Below, piece after piece: positions 25,377-33,910 of a stretch of DNA of 64,000 nucleotides. Both the position numbers and the translations under genes were made by a program. Below the pieces are notes generated by a model. That model saw nothing but the letters and a program-made list of their open reading frames with translations. It was not told the DNA's origin and did not search any database. Source of the DNA: Arthrobacter citreus (lineage in GTDB: Bacteria; Bacillota; Bacilli; Bacillales; Bacillaceae_G); NCBI GenBank assembly GCA_013200995.1, contig CP053688.1, positions 2,232,001 to 2,296,000 of the forward strand. The letters run 5' to 3'. Every line of letters begins with the position of its first letter. Position 1 is the first letter of the stretch.

Positions 25377-26843
25377 ATGTCGACGCAAACTAATATAAAA
25401 GTTTTAAAGAATTTTATTAATGGAGAATGGGCTAAAGCTTCACCTAATGCTAAAACAATTCCAGTTCCAAATCCAGCAACTGAAGAAATACTAGCATTTG
25501 TTCCTCTCTCAACTAAATCAGATTTAGAAAATGCTGTCATAGCCGCAAAAAACGCTTTTAATAGTTGGAGTAAAACACCTGTTCCAAAAAGAGCGAGAAT
25601 ACTATTTTCATATCAACAATTGTTAATCAAGCATTGGGATGAACTTGCTAATTTAATAACGATTGAAAATGGCAAAAGCTATAATGAAGCATATGGCGAA
25701 GTTCAACGTGGAATTGAATGCGTAGAATTTGCCGCTGGTGCTCCTACATTAATGATGGGTAAGCAATTACCTGATATTGCAACCAATATAGAATCTGCAA
25801 TGTTTCGGTACCCTATTGGAGTAGTTGGAGGAATTACACCATTTAATTTCCCAATGATGGTACCTTGTTGGATGTTCCCTTTAGCGATAGCTTGTGGAAA
25901 CACGTTTATCTTAAAACCTTCTGAACGTACACCATTACTAGCAAATCGTTTAGCAGAGCTCTTTACAGAAGCTGGTCTTCCAAAAGGGGTATTTAATATT
26001 GTTCATGGAGCACATGAGATTGTAAATGAATTACTTCAAAACAAAGATGTTCCTGCCATTTCATTTGTGGGATCACAGCCCGTGGCAGAATATGTATACA
26101 AAACTGCATCTGCAAATGGTAAACGTGTTCAAGCATTAGCCGGAGCCAAAAACCATAGTATCGTTTTACAGGATGCTGACTTAGGTGAATCAGTAAAGCA
26201 AATTATTACAGCTGCATACGGTTCGGCAGGTGAACGCTGTATGGCATGCTCAGTCGTTGTAGCAGTAGGCGACATTGCTGACCTACTAATCGAAAAATTA
26301 AAAAAGGAAGCCAATAACCTTACAATTGGAAATGGATTAGATGAAGACGTATTCCTAGGTCCGGTCATTCGCAAAGAACATCGTGAACGGACGGAACAGT
26401 ATATAGAAAGTGGCATAAAAGAAGGTGCAACCTTATTACGTGATGGTCGCATTGACTTAATTAGAAAAGAAAAAGGATATTTTATTGGCCCAACAATTTT
26501 TGATAACGTGAACCCGTCAATGAAAATTTGGAAGGATGAAATTTTCGCCCCAGTACTTTCAATCGTTAGAGTGAAAACATTAGAAGAAGCGATCGAACTA
26601 ACGAACAAATCAGATTTTGGAAATGGAGCTTGTATTTTTACCGACAGTGCCTCAAGCATTAGATATTTCAGGGAAAACATTGAAGTAGGAATGCTTGGAG
26701 TCAATATCGGTGTTCCTGCACCAATGGCCTTTTTTCCGTTTTCTGGATGGAAAAACTCTTTTTACGGCGACCTCCACGCAAGCGGAACAGATGGAGTTGA
26801 CTTCTATACAAGGAAGAAAATGATAACAAGTAGATTTGATTAA
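25377..26843 (+). CDS. mmsA: CoA-acylating (methyl)malonate-semialdehyde dehydrogenase
   Basis: ATG 25377 follows GAGGTGATATTCT. The 488-aa aldehyde dehydrogenase carries the MMSDH signatures [35 protein letters not shown] and the active-site GERCMACS (Cys near residue 290). The glutamate general base of ordinary ALDHs is replaced (LAGAKN), as in CoA-acylating members. It converts malonate semialdehyde to acetyl-CoA or methylmalonate semialdehyde to propionyl-CoA. Pairing with the beta-alanine aminotransferase points to the first reaction. There are no iol genes around it. Confidence 0.9.
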   Translation: MSTQTNIKVLKNFINGEWAKASPNAKTIPVPNPATEEILAFVPLSTKSDLENAVIAAKNAFNSWSKTPVPKRARILFSYQQLLIKHWDELANLITIENGKSYNEAYGEVQRGIECVEFAAGAPTLMMGKQLPDIATNIESAMFRYPIGVVGGITPFNFPMMVPCWMFPLAIACGNTFILKPSERTPLLANRLAELFTEAGLPKGVFNIVHGAHEIVNELLQNKDVPAISFVGSQPVAEYVYKTASANGKRVQALAGAKNHSIVLQDADLGESVKQIITAAYGSAGERCMACSVVVAVGDIADLLIEKLKKEANNLTIGNGLDEDVFLGPVIRKEHRERTEQYIESGIKEGATLLRDGRIDLIRKEKGYFIGPTIFDNVNPSMKIWKDEIFAPVLSIVRVKTLEEAIELTNKSDFGNGACIFTDSASSIRYFRENIEVGMLGVNIGVPAPMAFFPFSGWKNSFYGDLHASGTDGVDFYTRKKMITSRFD

Positions 26844-26853
26844 ATCCTACTTT

Positions 26854-26901
26854 GCTTTCCCATTAGTACTCAAGTTACTAACTAATGGGAGAGCTTTTTT
26901 T
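26854..26901 (+). terminator. Terminator of the aminotransferase-mmsA operon
   Basis: GCTTTCCCATTAGT / ACTAATGGGAGAGC with one mismatch, followed by TTTTTTT. Confidence 0.9.
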
Positions 26902-26910
26902 AAACAAAAA

Positions 26911-26953
26911 AAAATCGCATGTCCCGTTAGTCTAAACGGATATTATGCGATTT
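26911..26953 (-). terminator. Terminator of the pyrimidine-degradation operon
   Basis: Minus-strand AAATCGCAT ... ATGCGATTT with an inner CCGTTTAGACTAACGG stem and a run of nine T. It lies about 215 bp past the last ORF, so the transcript has a long AT-rich 3' region (26954-27170) in which I see no gene. Confidence 0.85.
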
Positions 26954-27170
26954 GAAATTAGTATGAGGACTTAAAAATTTCATGTAAAATTGATTTGGGT
27001 CATTATTTATTCTTCCAATACAAGATTTTCTTAGTCGAAATCATTGTATTATGGAACAGATATGATCTATTTTCTTTTTACACAATAATATGAGTATTGC
27101 CATTTTTATTTGTGATTTCCAGATATTAATTGCGATTTCCTGTTTCTAATAAAAAAAACATATTAATCTA

Positions 27171-27392
27171 CTACAAATGAATCCCAAACTGTTTAATAAT
27201 TAACGATCCAAAATATTTACGAGTATCAGCATTCATGATTTGAAGTGTTATAAACTGCTCCTCTTCCATTTGATTTTCAAAGTCAACAAAGGCACCGTCT
27301 AGCGTTTCTCTAACATTTTTAATCTTATAGCCTTTCTTTATAAGAAAGTCTATTTTATTTCTTTCGATTAAAAATTCTTTAAACGTTGACAT
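27171..27392 (-). CDS. Small conserved-looking protein of unknown function after hydA (73 aa)
   Basis: ATG 27392 (MSTFKEFLIERNKIDFLIKKG) is better spaced from GAAGGGA than the in-frame ATG 27404. The 73-aa soluble product is rich in charged residues, with AFVDFENQMEEEQFITLQIM in the centre and KYFGSLIIKQFGIHL at the end. I do not recognise a family. It starts only 20 nt after the hydA stop and precedes the operon terminator, so it is probably cotranscribed with the dihydropyrimidine genes. Confidence 0.65.
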   Translation of the reverse strand: MSTFKEFLIERNKIDFLIKKGYKIKNVRETLDGAFVDFENQMEEEQFITLQIMNADTRKYFGSLIIKQFGIHL

Positions 27393-27412
27393 TAAATGGA
27401 CCATTCCCTTCG

Positions 27413-28825
27413 TTACTTTACTCTTGAAGTTAATCTAAAATCCTTTTCACCGTACTTTTTTCTTTTTAAATATTGGCCACTACCTGCATTTCCGACGTAT
27501 TGCTTTTCTTTTATTACAAATTCTCCACGAACTAAAACACTCACTGGCTCTCCTGTTACTTCCATACCTTCGAATGCATTATAGTCCACTGCCATATGGT
27601 GAGTTTCAGAAGAAAGTGTTCGATTAATATTCGGATCAAAAATAACTAAATCTGCGTCTGAGCCAACTGCAATAGTTCCTTTTTGAGGGTATAAACCAAA
27701 TAGCTTTGCACTCCTAGTAGAAGTAATGTCAACGAATTGATTTAATGTTATTCTCCCTTTTTTTACACCCTCAGAGAACAAAATCGTTACACGATCTTCA
27801 ATGGTTGGTCCTCCATTTGGGATTTTCGAAAAATCACCACGACCTAATTCTTTTTGGCCTTTGAAGTCGAAGGAACATTGATCGGATCCTAGAGTTTGAA
27901 GGTTTCCATTTTTTAATGCATTCCATAGCACGTCTTGGTTCCACTTTTCGCGAAGTGGAGGCGACCAAACATATTTTGCCCCTTCAAAGTTAGGCTTTTC
28001 AAGCATGGTCTGATCAAGCACTAAGTATTGTGGGCATGTTTCACCCCAAATATCAACTCCATTGTTTCGGGCTTCTGTTATTTTTTCAACTGCCTCAGCA
28101 CATGTAACGTGGACGACATATAGTTGCGAGTTTGCTAGATCAGTTAATGTAGCCGCTCTTCCTGTAGCTTCCCCTTCCACTTCTGGAGGACGAGTTAAGG
28201 CATGATATATTGGCTCTGTTTTTCCTTCAGCTAATGCTTCATTTATTAAATAATCTACAACATCCCCGTTTTCTGCATGAACCATTACAAGTGCGCCATA
28301 TTCTTTAGCTGCTAATAAGGTACGGTACAATGTAGCATCATCGGCTTGAAAAACATTTTTATATGCCATGAAAACTTTAAATGAAGTAATTCCCTCTTTT
28401 TCTATTACTCTAGGTAACTCTTTTAAAACATCATCTGTTATTTCTCCAATCATTAAGTGAAAACTGTAATCGATGACTGCTTTATTATTCGATTTTTTGT
28501 GCCATTTTTCAATTGATTTTTGGAGTGGTTCTCCTTTATTTGTTAAACAAAAATCTATAATTGTTGTTGTTCCTCCAAAAGCTGCAGCAATTGTTCCAGA
28601 TTCAAAATCATCTTTTGTGACGGTTCCTCCAAACGGCATGTCTAAATGCGTGTGGGGATCTACACCTCCTGGAAAAATATAATTACCTGAAGCATCAATA
28701 ACTTCAGCATCTGCGTCTTCTAAATTTAGCCCAATAGTTGAAATTTTATCTTCTTCTATTAAAATATCAGCCTTAAAAGTATCTGTGGCTGTCACAATTG
28801 TTCCATTTCGAATAATCTTCTTCAT
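27413..28825 (-). CDS. hydA: Dihydropyrimidinase (D-hydantoinase family)
   Basis: The 470-aa amidohydrolase shows the metal-site motif DPHTHLDMPFGG near residue 55, the carboxylated-lysine region TSFKVFMAYKNVF near 150 and VHAENGDVVDYL with downstream VVHVTCAEA. These are typical of dihydropyrimidinases. It opens the dihydrouracil or dihydrothymine ring to the N-carbamoyl-beta-amino acid. ATG 28825 overlaps the preA stop by 4 nt (ATGA), so translation is probably coupled. Confidence 0.95.
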   Translation of the reverse strand: MKKIIRNGTIVTATDTFKADILIEEDKISTIGLNLEDADAEVIDASGNYIFPGGVDPHTHLDMPFGGTVTKDDFESGTIAAAFGGTTTIIDFCLTNKGEPLQKSIEKWHKKSNNKAVIDYSFHLMIGEITDDVLKELPRVIEKEGITSFKVFMAYKNVFQADDATLYRTLLAAKEYGALVMVHAENGDVVDYLINEALAEGKTEPIYHALTRPPEVEGEATGRAATLTDLANSQLYVVHVTCAEAVEKITEARNNGVDIWGETCPQYLVLDQTMLEKPNFEGAKYVWSPPLREKWNQDVLWNALKNGNLQTLGSDQCSFDFKGQKELGRGDFSKIPNGGPTIEDRVTILFSEGVKKGRITLNQFVDITSTRSAKLFGLYPQKGTIAVGSDADLVIFDPNINRTLSSETHHMAVDYNAFEGMEVTGEPVSVLVRGEFVIKEKQYVGNAGSGQYLKRKKYGEKDFRLTSRVK

Positions 28826-30129
28826 TTTCTTTTTCTTCCCCCCTTTAAAATTGAGTATTCATTAGAACGCGCTAGCCTACTCAAAGCTTGTTGTCGTTCA
28901 TTCCAAGTCATTGGAGCGTGTTCAGTTGTTACTTCTACCATATTTATGGCACCTTCCACCGGACAAACAATAGCACATAAATTACATCCAACGCAGTCCT
29001 CTTCCCGTACCTTTAAATAAGATTTTCCATTATCATCTATTAACATATCAATACATTGATGAGAAGTATCTTCACAAGCGATATGGCATTTATTGCAGTT
29101 AATACACTCATCAGTATCAATTCTAGCGACTATTTGATAATTTAAATCTAAATTTCCCCAATCTGAAAATTTATGAACTGCTTTACCTACAAGATCCATT
29201 ACGGAGGAAATTCCTTTTTCGTCTAAGTAATTGTTTAATCCATCAATCATGTCCTCAACAATTCGGAAGCCATGGTGCATTGCTGCTGTGCAAACTTGAA
29301 CACCGGTCGCTCCCATTAGCAAAAACTCTACAGTATTTTGCCAATTCGAAATTCCACCAATACCAGAAATTGGGACTGTAATGCGTGGATTCCGTGCACA
29401 TTCTGCTACCATATTTAATGCAATTGGTTTTACGGCCGGTCCACAATATCCACCATGTGCCCCTTTTCCTGCAACATGTGGAATTGTATTCCAAGTATCT
29501 AAATCTACTCCTATTAAACTGTTTATTGTATTGATCATACTAACTGCATTTGCGCCTCCCCTTACTGCTGCTTCTGCAGTTACGGTTATATCAGTAATGT
29601 TAGGTGTTAACTTTACAATGACTGGCATTTTTGCGACTTCTTTTACCCAAAAAGTTTGTTTTTCTACTAATTCTGGCACTTGACCGGATGCTGAACCCAT
29701 TCCTCGCTCCGCCATACCATGTGGGCAACCAAAATTAAGCTCTAAACCATCAACCCCAACATCCTCTACCCGTTTTACAATTTCATGCCATTTATGCTGT
29801 TTCGGTTCAACCATTAGTGATGCGATAATCGCGTGGTCTGGAAATTTTTTTTTCGTTTCATAAATTTCTTTTAAATTTACTTCTAAAGGTCGGTCACTAA
29901 TTAGTTCGATATTATTAAAGCCGGCAACTCTTTGTCCGTTGAAGTTAGTAGCCGCAAATCTAGAGGAGGTATTAATAATCGGCTCACCTAAAGTTTTCCA
30001 AACTGCCCCTCCCCAACCAGCTTCAAAAGCCCTCTGAACTTGATACCCCGAATTTGTTGGAGGTGCAGAAGCAAGCCAAAATGGGTTAGGTGATTGAATG
30101 CCCGCAAGATTAATTCGTAAATCTGCCAT
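28822..30129 (-). CDS. preA: NAD-dependent dihydropyrimidine dehydrogenase, catalytic subunit
   Basis: The 435-aa protein has a dihydroorotate-dehydrogenase-like FMN barrel (residues 1-320; GLELNFGCPHGMAERGMG includes the active-site Cys of the family). A C-terminal ferredoxin domain binds two 4Fe-4S clusters (CINCNKCHIAC and CVGCNLCAIVC, followed by CP). With PreT it reduces uracil and thymine using NADH, or works in the reverse direction. It is the second gene of preT-preA-hydA, with a 16-nt gap after preT. Confidence 0.95.
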   Translation of the reverse strand: MADLRINLAGIQSPNPFWLASAPPTNSGYQVQRAFEAGWGGAVWKTLGEPIINTSSRFAATNFNGQRVAGFNNIELISDRPLEVNLKEIYETKKKFPDHAIIASLMVEPKQHKWHEIVKRVEDVGVDGLELNFGCPHGMAERGMGSASGQVPELVEKQTFWVKEVAKMPVIVKLTPNITDITVTAEAAVRGGANAVSMINTINSLIGVDLDTWNTIPHVAGKGAHGGYCGPAVKPIALNMVAECARNPRITVPISGIGGISNWQNTVEFLLMGATGVQVCTAAMHHGFRIVEDMIDGLNNYLDEKGISSVMDLVGKAVHKFSDWGNLDLNYQIVARIDTDECINCNKCHIACEDTSHQCIDMLIDDNGKSYLKVREEDCVGCNLCAIVCPVEGAINMVEVTTEHAPMTWNERQQALSRLARSNEYSILKGGRKRK

Positions 30130-30145
30130 GCAAGAAAACCTCCCT

Positions 30146-31483
30146 TTAAGTATTTAACTGTTTATGAATAGCATAAGCTACTTCTTTTCCTTGCTGTGCA
30201 GCAGTCACTACCATTGCTTCACCTTGCCCTTTTCCAAATATGACATCACCACAGGCAAATACTTTCGGATTAGATGTTTGAAAAGTTTCTGAATTTACTT
30301 TTACGACTCCATCATTATGATCTAATTCGAATTGTTCAATGAGATCGTTATACCGTGTTTGACCGATTGCTTTAATAACCCCATCTACAGGAATTGTAAA
30401 ATTCGAATCAGGAATAAGGACAGGTCGACGACGACCGTCTTTTCCTACTTCACCTAATTCCAAACGAACACATTCAAGTGCTATTACTTTTTCGTTTTTA
30501 CCAATTATTCGAATCGGTAAAGTTAGCCATCGGAATTCCACACCATCTTGCTTTGCAAAATCATATTCAAATTGATAAGCGCTCATTTCTGATTGAGTCC
30601 TGCGGTATAAAATTTTAACATTAGCTGCTCCTAAACGAACAGAACATGTCGCTGCATCAATTGCGGTATTTCCAGCTCCTATTACAACGATGTTTTTATT
30701 AATAAAGCGATCTGTTAACTCACCAGATTTTGTCTCCTTTACAAAATCAATCGCATCATATACTCCGTTCAAATCCTCACCTTCTATATCAAGCATCGGT
30801 ACTTTACCCATACCGATAGCCAGCACGACCATGTCATTGTTTTCTAATAGTTCATTTGATGATATATCTGATCCGACTCTAGTGTTCGTATGAATTTTCA
30901 CATCTAATTTTTCTACTTGTTGAACTTCCCAACTTGATATATGCTTCGGTAACCTGAACGAAACGATTCCGTATCGATTTAATCCTCCTGCATAATTTTC
31001 CGCTTCATAGACCGTTACTTCATAGCCAAGTATAGCGAGTTCACGAGCTGCAGCTAATCCAGAGGGGCCGCTACCAACGATTGCTACTTTTTTTCCGTTC
31101 TTTTGTCCAGCCTTAAATAAAACTGAATTATTTTGAATTGCCCAATCTGTTGCATAACGCTGTAGATTTCCTATCATGATTGGTTTAGTAGAGTGATTGA
31201 GTACACATGCACCTTCACACAACTCTTCGGTCGGACAAACGCGAGCACAACTTGCGCCAATTGGATTAGATGACATAATCGTTTTAGCTGATCCTTTTAA
31301 ATTGCCTGAACCAATTTTCTTAATAAATGATGGTATGTCAATTCCAGTTGGACACGCTTTAATACACGGCGCATCATAGCAATAAAGACATCGATGTGCT
31401 TCTTCAAATGCTTCACGATTCGATAAACCAGGATGTACTTCTTCAAAATTCTTCGATAAATCATTTAACGAAACTCTATTCAC
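30146..31483 (-). CDS. preT: NAD-dependent dihydropyrimidine dehydrogenase, FAD/NADH subunit
   Basis: The 445-aa protein has an N-terminal Fe-S region (CLYCYDAPCIKACPTG near residue 33 and CARVCPTEELCEGAC near 75). Two nucleotide-binding folds follow, VAIVGSGPSGLAAARELA (FAD, near 130) and VVIGAGNTAIDAATC (NAD, near 267), as in PreT and the GltD family. It passes electrons from NADH to PreA. It is the first gene of the operon. Confidence 0.93.
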   Translation of the reverse strand: MNRVSLNDLSKNFEEVHPGLSNREAFEEAHRCLYCYDAPCIKACPTGIDIPSFIKKIGSGNLKGSAKTIMSSNPIGASCARVCPTEELCEGACVLNHSTKPIMIGNLQRYATDWAIQNNSVLFKAGQKNGKKVAIVGSGPSGLAAARELAILGYEVTVYEAENYAGGLNRYGIVSFRLPKHISSWEVQQVEKLDVKIHTNTRVGSDISSNELLENNDMVVLAIGMGKVPMLDIEGEDLNGVYDAIDFVKETKSGELTDRFINKNIVVIGAGNTAIDAATCSVRLGAANVKILYRRTQSEMSAYQFEYDFAKQDGVEFRWLTLPIRIIGKNEKVIALECVRLELGEVGKDGRRRPVLIPDSNFTIPVDGVIKAIGQTRYNDLIEQFELDHNDGVVKVNSETFQTSNPKVFACGDVIFGKGQGEAMVVTAAQQGKEVAYAIHKQLNT

Positions 31484-31768
31484 TAAATAACACCCTCCTA
31501 GTAGCTACATAGTTACTTAAAGAAAGCGATTTTTATAATTTTCTTAATAATTTTGCCTCTTTCGGATGCCCCTTTTCCCTCCTTATTGAGAAACGCCTTT
31601 TTCAAGTAAGAACGCTTCCTTTTAATCATTCTTTTGTTTAAAATGGAATGCTCTTTCAAAATTGAGGTATTTCAATATATGTATATTTAAATTAATTTAG
31701 ACATGTTTATGTATGAGTTATCAGTACCTGTTTCATGATCAAAACAATATTATTTAAGTAAGTAACCA
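31484..31768 (-). other. Promoter region of the pyrimidine-degradation operon
   Basis: About 285 bp upstream of preT. AT-rich and without a credible ORF. I see no purine- or pyrimidine-type riboswitch and no clear operator. An AGGAGGG ribosome site lies just before preT. Confidence 0.4.
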
Positions 31769-31806
31769 CAAAAAAACCCAACCCCTTATAAAAATAGGAT
31801 TGAGCA
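31769..31806 (-). terminator. Terminator of the TVP38-like gene
   Basis: Minus-strand CTCAATCCTAT / ATAAGGGGTTGGG-type stem with wobbles, followed by TTTTTTTG, 12 nt after the stop. Confidence 0.6.
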
Positions 31807-31818
31807 TTGTAGACAATA

Positions 31819-32388
31819 TTAAAATTTATTTTTCAAAAATACATTAAATCGTTTTCTATAAAAGTAAATTAGTAAAGCAATAATTAACATTCCTAAAATG
31901 ATTTTACCGAATAAAGTGAATTCTAACACTTGATTGACAGAATACGATTCAAATAAGACTACGGGAAACTTCCCAATAATACTTGCTAAAATAAATCTTG
32001 ACCAAGTAATCTTTCCAAACGCAGCAACTAATGTAATCAAACTAGATGGAATAAAAGGAATAAAACGTATAAAGATTAAGCCATAAAAAGCTTCTTTTCC
32101 TTCTAAACTTAAAAGTCTATTAACTAGCTTAAATTTACTTGAATTACTTTGAAATCTTTTTTGTAGACCTTTTCTATACAAAAAGAATGAAATTAACGTA
32201 CCAATTAACTCACCAATATAAGATACAAAGAAACCACCAGTAAAACCAAATAATTTAATATTGATTGCAGTTAAAAACCAGCTTGGTATAACACCAATAA
32301 TACTGACTAGTATATTTATTAGAATACTAAGAATAACTGCATAGTCTTTGTATGTATTTAAAAAGTGCTCTATTACAGAAAGTGTCAT
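31819..32388 (-). CDS. TVP38/TMEM64 (DedA-superfamily) membrane protein
   Basis: ATG 32388 follows GAGGGGAGGGAAATT. The 189-aa protein has about five membrane segments. The family core is seen in GFTGGFFVSYIGELIGTLIS, where G-x-x-x-E precedes a re-entrant helix, and in YGLIFIRFIPFIPSSLITLVA (the arginine followed by the P-x-x-P-type re-entrant loop). DedA/TVP38 proteins are lipid scramblase-like or envelope-homeostasis proteins. The gene stands alone. Confidence 0.85.
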   Translation of the reverse strand: MTLSVIEHFLNTYKDYAVILSILINILVSIIGVIPSWFLTAINIKLFGFTGGFFVSYIGELIGTLISFFLYRKGLQKRFQSNSSKFKLVNRLLSLEGKEAFYGLIFIRFIPFIPSSLITLVAAFGKITWSRFILASIIGKFPVVLFESYSVNQVLEFTLFGKIILGMLIIALLIYFYRKRFNVFLKNKF

Positions 32389-32551
32389 AATTTCCCTCCC
32401 CTTTTTTTAACTTCGTAATTGTACAACATTTAAAATGCTAAAAAGATAAGGCTACAAAAATATATAAATCTTCCAAGTTTAAAACCCTATCTACTATTTT
32501 AGACATTGAAATTTTAAACATACTAACCAATTTAAATTTAATTTTTCAACC

Positions 32552-32594
32552 TAAAAAAGATGATTTCGAATGGAAATCCGAAATCATCTTTTTG
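32552..32594 (-). terminator. Terminator of the YugP-like gene
   Basis: AAAAAGATGATTTCG / CGAAATCATCTTTTTT perfect stem, U-run on the minus strand, at the stop of the YugP gene. Confidence 0.88.
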
Positions 32595-32602
32595 ATTATT
32601 TA

Positions 32603-33292
32603 TTATTCTTCTTCTGTTTGTCCTTGGAAAAAAATAAATAAATATTTTACTAGCTCTAAAACTGAAATTAAGGTAGCTGCTAAATACGTAAGTGCAGCAG
32701 CTCCTAGTACTTTATTAACACCTTTTCTGTCAGTGTCATGGATTATACCTGATGCTAGCATTAATTTCTTTGCTCGTGAACTAGCATTGTATTCAACTGG
32801 TAAAGTGATCAATTGAAATGCTACTGCTACTGAAAAAAGTAAAATACCTACTCCAATTAAAGAAAATGCTTGAAGTAAAAATCCTGCTAATAGTAGTAAC
32901 GGCGCAGCACCTGACGCTATGTTAACGATTGGAAAAATCCGGTGACGAAGTGTTAAAAATCCATATGAAGTATCGTGTTGAATCGCATGCCCGACCTCAT
33001 GTGCTGCAACTGATACAGATGCGATTGATCTTCCGTAGTATACTTCCTCTGATAAGCGAACTGTTCTGGCCATCGGATCATAATGATCTGATAATCGCCC
33101 AGGTACAACTTCTACTGGTACGTTAGGTAAATTATTATTGTTTAATATATATCTTGCTACCTCAGCTCCGGTTAATCCTCCAGATGCTGGCACTTCAGCC
33201 CAGTGATTAAAACTAGATTTCACTTTAAATTGTGCCCAAATCGATAATCCAAAGGCAATTAAAATAAGGAAATCCATAGGGTGAAAAAACAT
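32603..33292 (-). CDS. yugP: YugP-like zinc metallopeptidase of the membrane
   Basis: ATG 33292 follows AAAAGGAGAGAATGTAA. The 229-aa protein has an N-terminal membrane helix, the zinc motif VAAHEVGHAIQH (HExxH, near residue 97) and three C-terminal membrane segments, as in the YugP/DUF2268-like neutral zinc metallopeptidases. The substrate is unknown. It follows a MerR gene by 15 nt and is probably cotranscribed with it. Confidence 0.9.
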   Translation of the reverse strand: MFFHPMDFLILIAFGLSIWAQFKVKSSFNHWAEVPASGGLTGAEVARYILNNNNLPNVPVEVVPGRLSDHYDPMARTVRLSEEVYYGRSIASVSVAAHEVGHAIQHDTSYGFLTLRHRIFPIVNIASGAAPLLLLAGFLLQAFSLIGVGILLFSVAVAFQLITLPVEYNASSRAKKLMLASGIIHDTDRKGVNKVLGAAALTYLAATLISVLELVKYLFIFFQGQTEEE

Positions 33293-33307
33293 TTACATTC
33301 TCTCCTT

Positions 33308-33727
33308 TTAAAGAATAAATGACAGTAACGTCTGAATTAATTCTGATGTTTGCGACGTTAATTGACCTATAATATTTTGTTTTTGTTCTAAAGTTAAATT
33401 TTCTAGTAAAAATTTTAATTGTGATAATTCATTTTGTAACTGATTCATATGAACAGTTACTTCTTCTGTTAGAGGAGCAATACTCTGAGTCTCAAGCATT
33501 GCAGTTTTTTTCTTATTTAAAATTTCCTTTATCTCTTGGAGTGGTAAATGCATTGATTTGCATTGCTCAATAAATTTTAAAGTCTCTAAAGAAGCTTCAT
33601 TATAAAACCGATGTCCAGATTCCGAACGCTCAGGTTCAAGTAATCCTAAGTTTGTATAATAATCTATTGTACGCTTAGACACTCCAACTTCTTTTGCTAA
33701 TTCTCCTATTTTATAGACAATCCCAAT
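33308..33727 (-). CDS. MerR-family regulator, apparently initiated at AUU
   Basis: The first usual start is GTG 33682, which would delete the first helix of the HTH. The frame continues upstream through YKIGELAKEVG to ATT 33727, seven nt after the strong Shine-Dalgarno AAGGAGGG. There is no ATG, GTG or TTG in frame near that site. With AUU the product is 139 aa, with a complete MerR HTH (residues 4-70), a coiled-coil helix and a Gln/Leu-rich C-terminus. AUU starts are rare (infC). The gene lies directly upstream of yugP. Confidence 0.8.
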   Translation of the reverse strand: MGIVYKIGELAKEVGVSKRTIDYYTNLGLLEPERSESGHRFYNEASLETLKFIEQCKSMHLPLQEIKEILNKKKTAMLETQSIAPLTEEVTVHMNQLQNELSQLKFLLENLTLEQKQNIIGQLTSQTSELIQTLLSFIL

Positions 33728-33910
33728 GTTTTCACCCTCCTTCTATTTGTATTATATGTTAGTTCACTTAAAACGTACAGTAAAACGTTACATTGTTCGT
33801 AATATCATTTTATAAAAATCTGTAAATTATTACATTTGAAAGTACAGAATAGTAATAGATTTTACGGGAAAAATAGGAAAAATTGCCAATTGAGAAATGA
33901 GGAGTATTAA

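Noticed and set aside
25352..25540. Minus-strand frame across the aminotransferase-mmsA junction
   Set aside because: It covers the mmsA ribosome site and is explained by the two plus-strand genes.
32929..33126. Plus-strand frame antisense to yugP
   Set aside because: Shadow of the HExxH-containing gene; no independent support.
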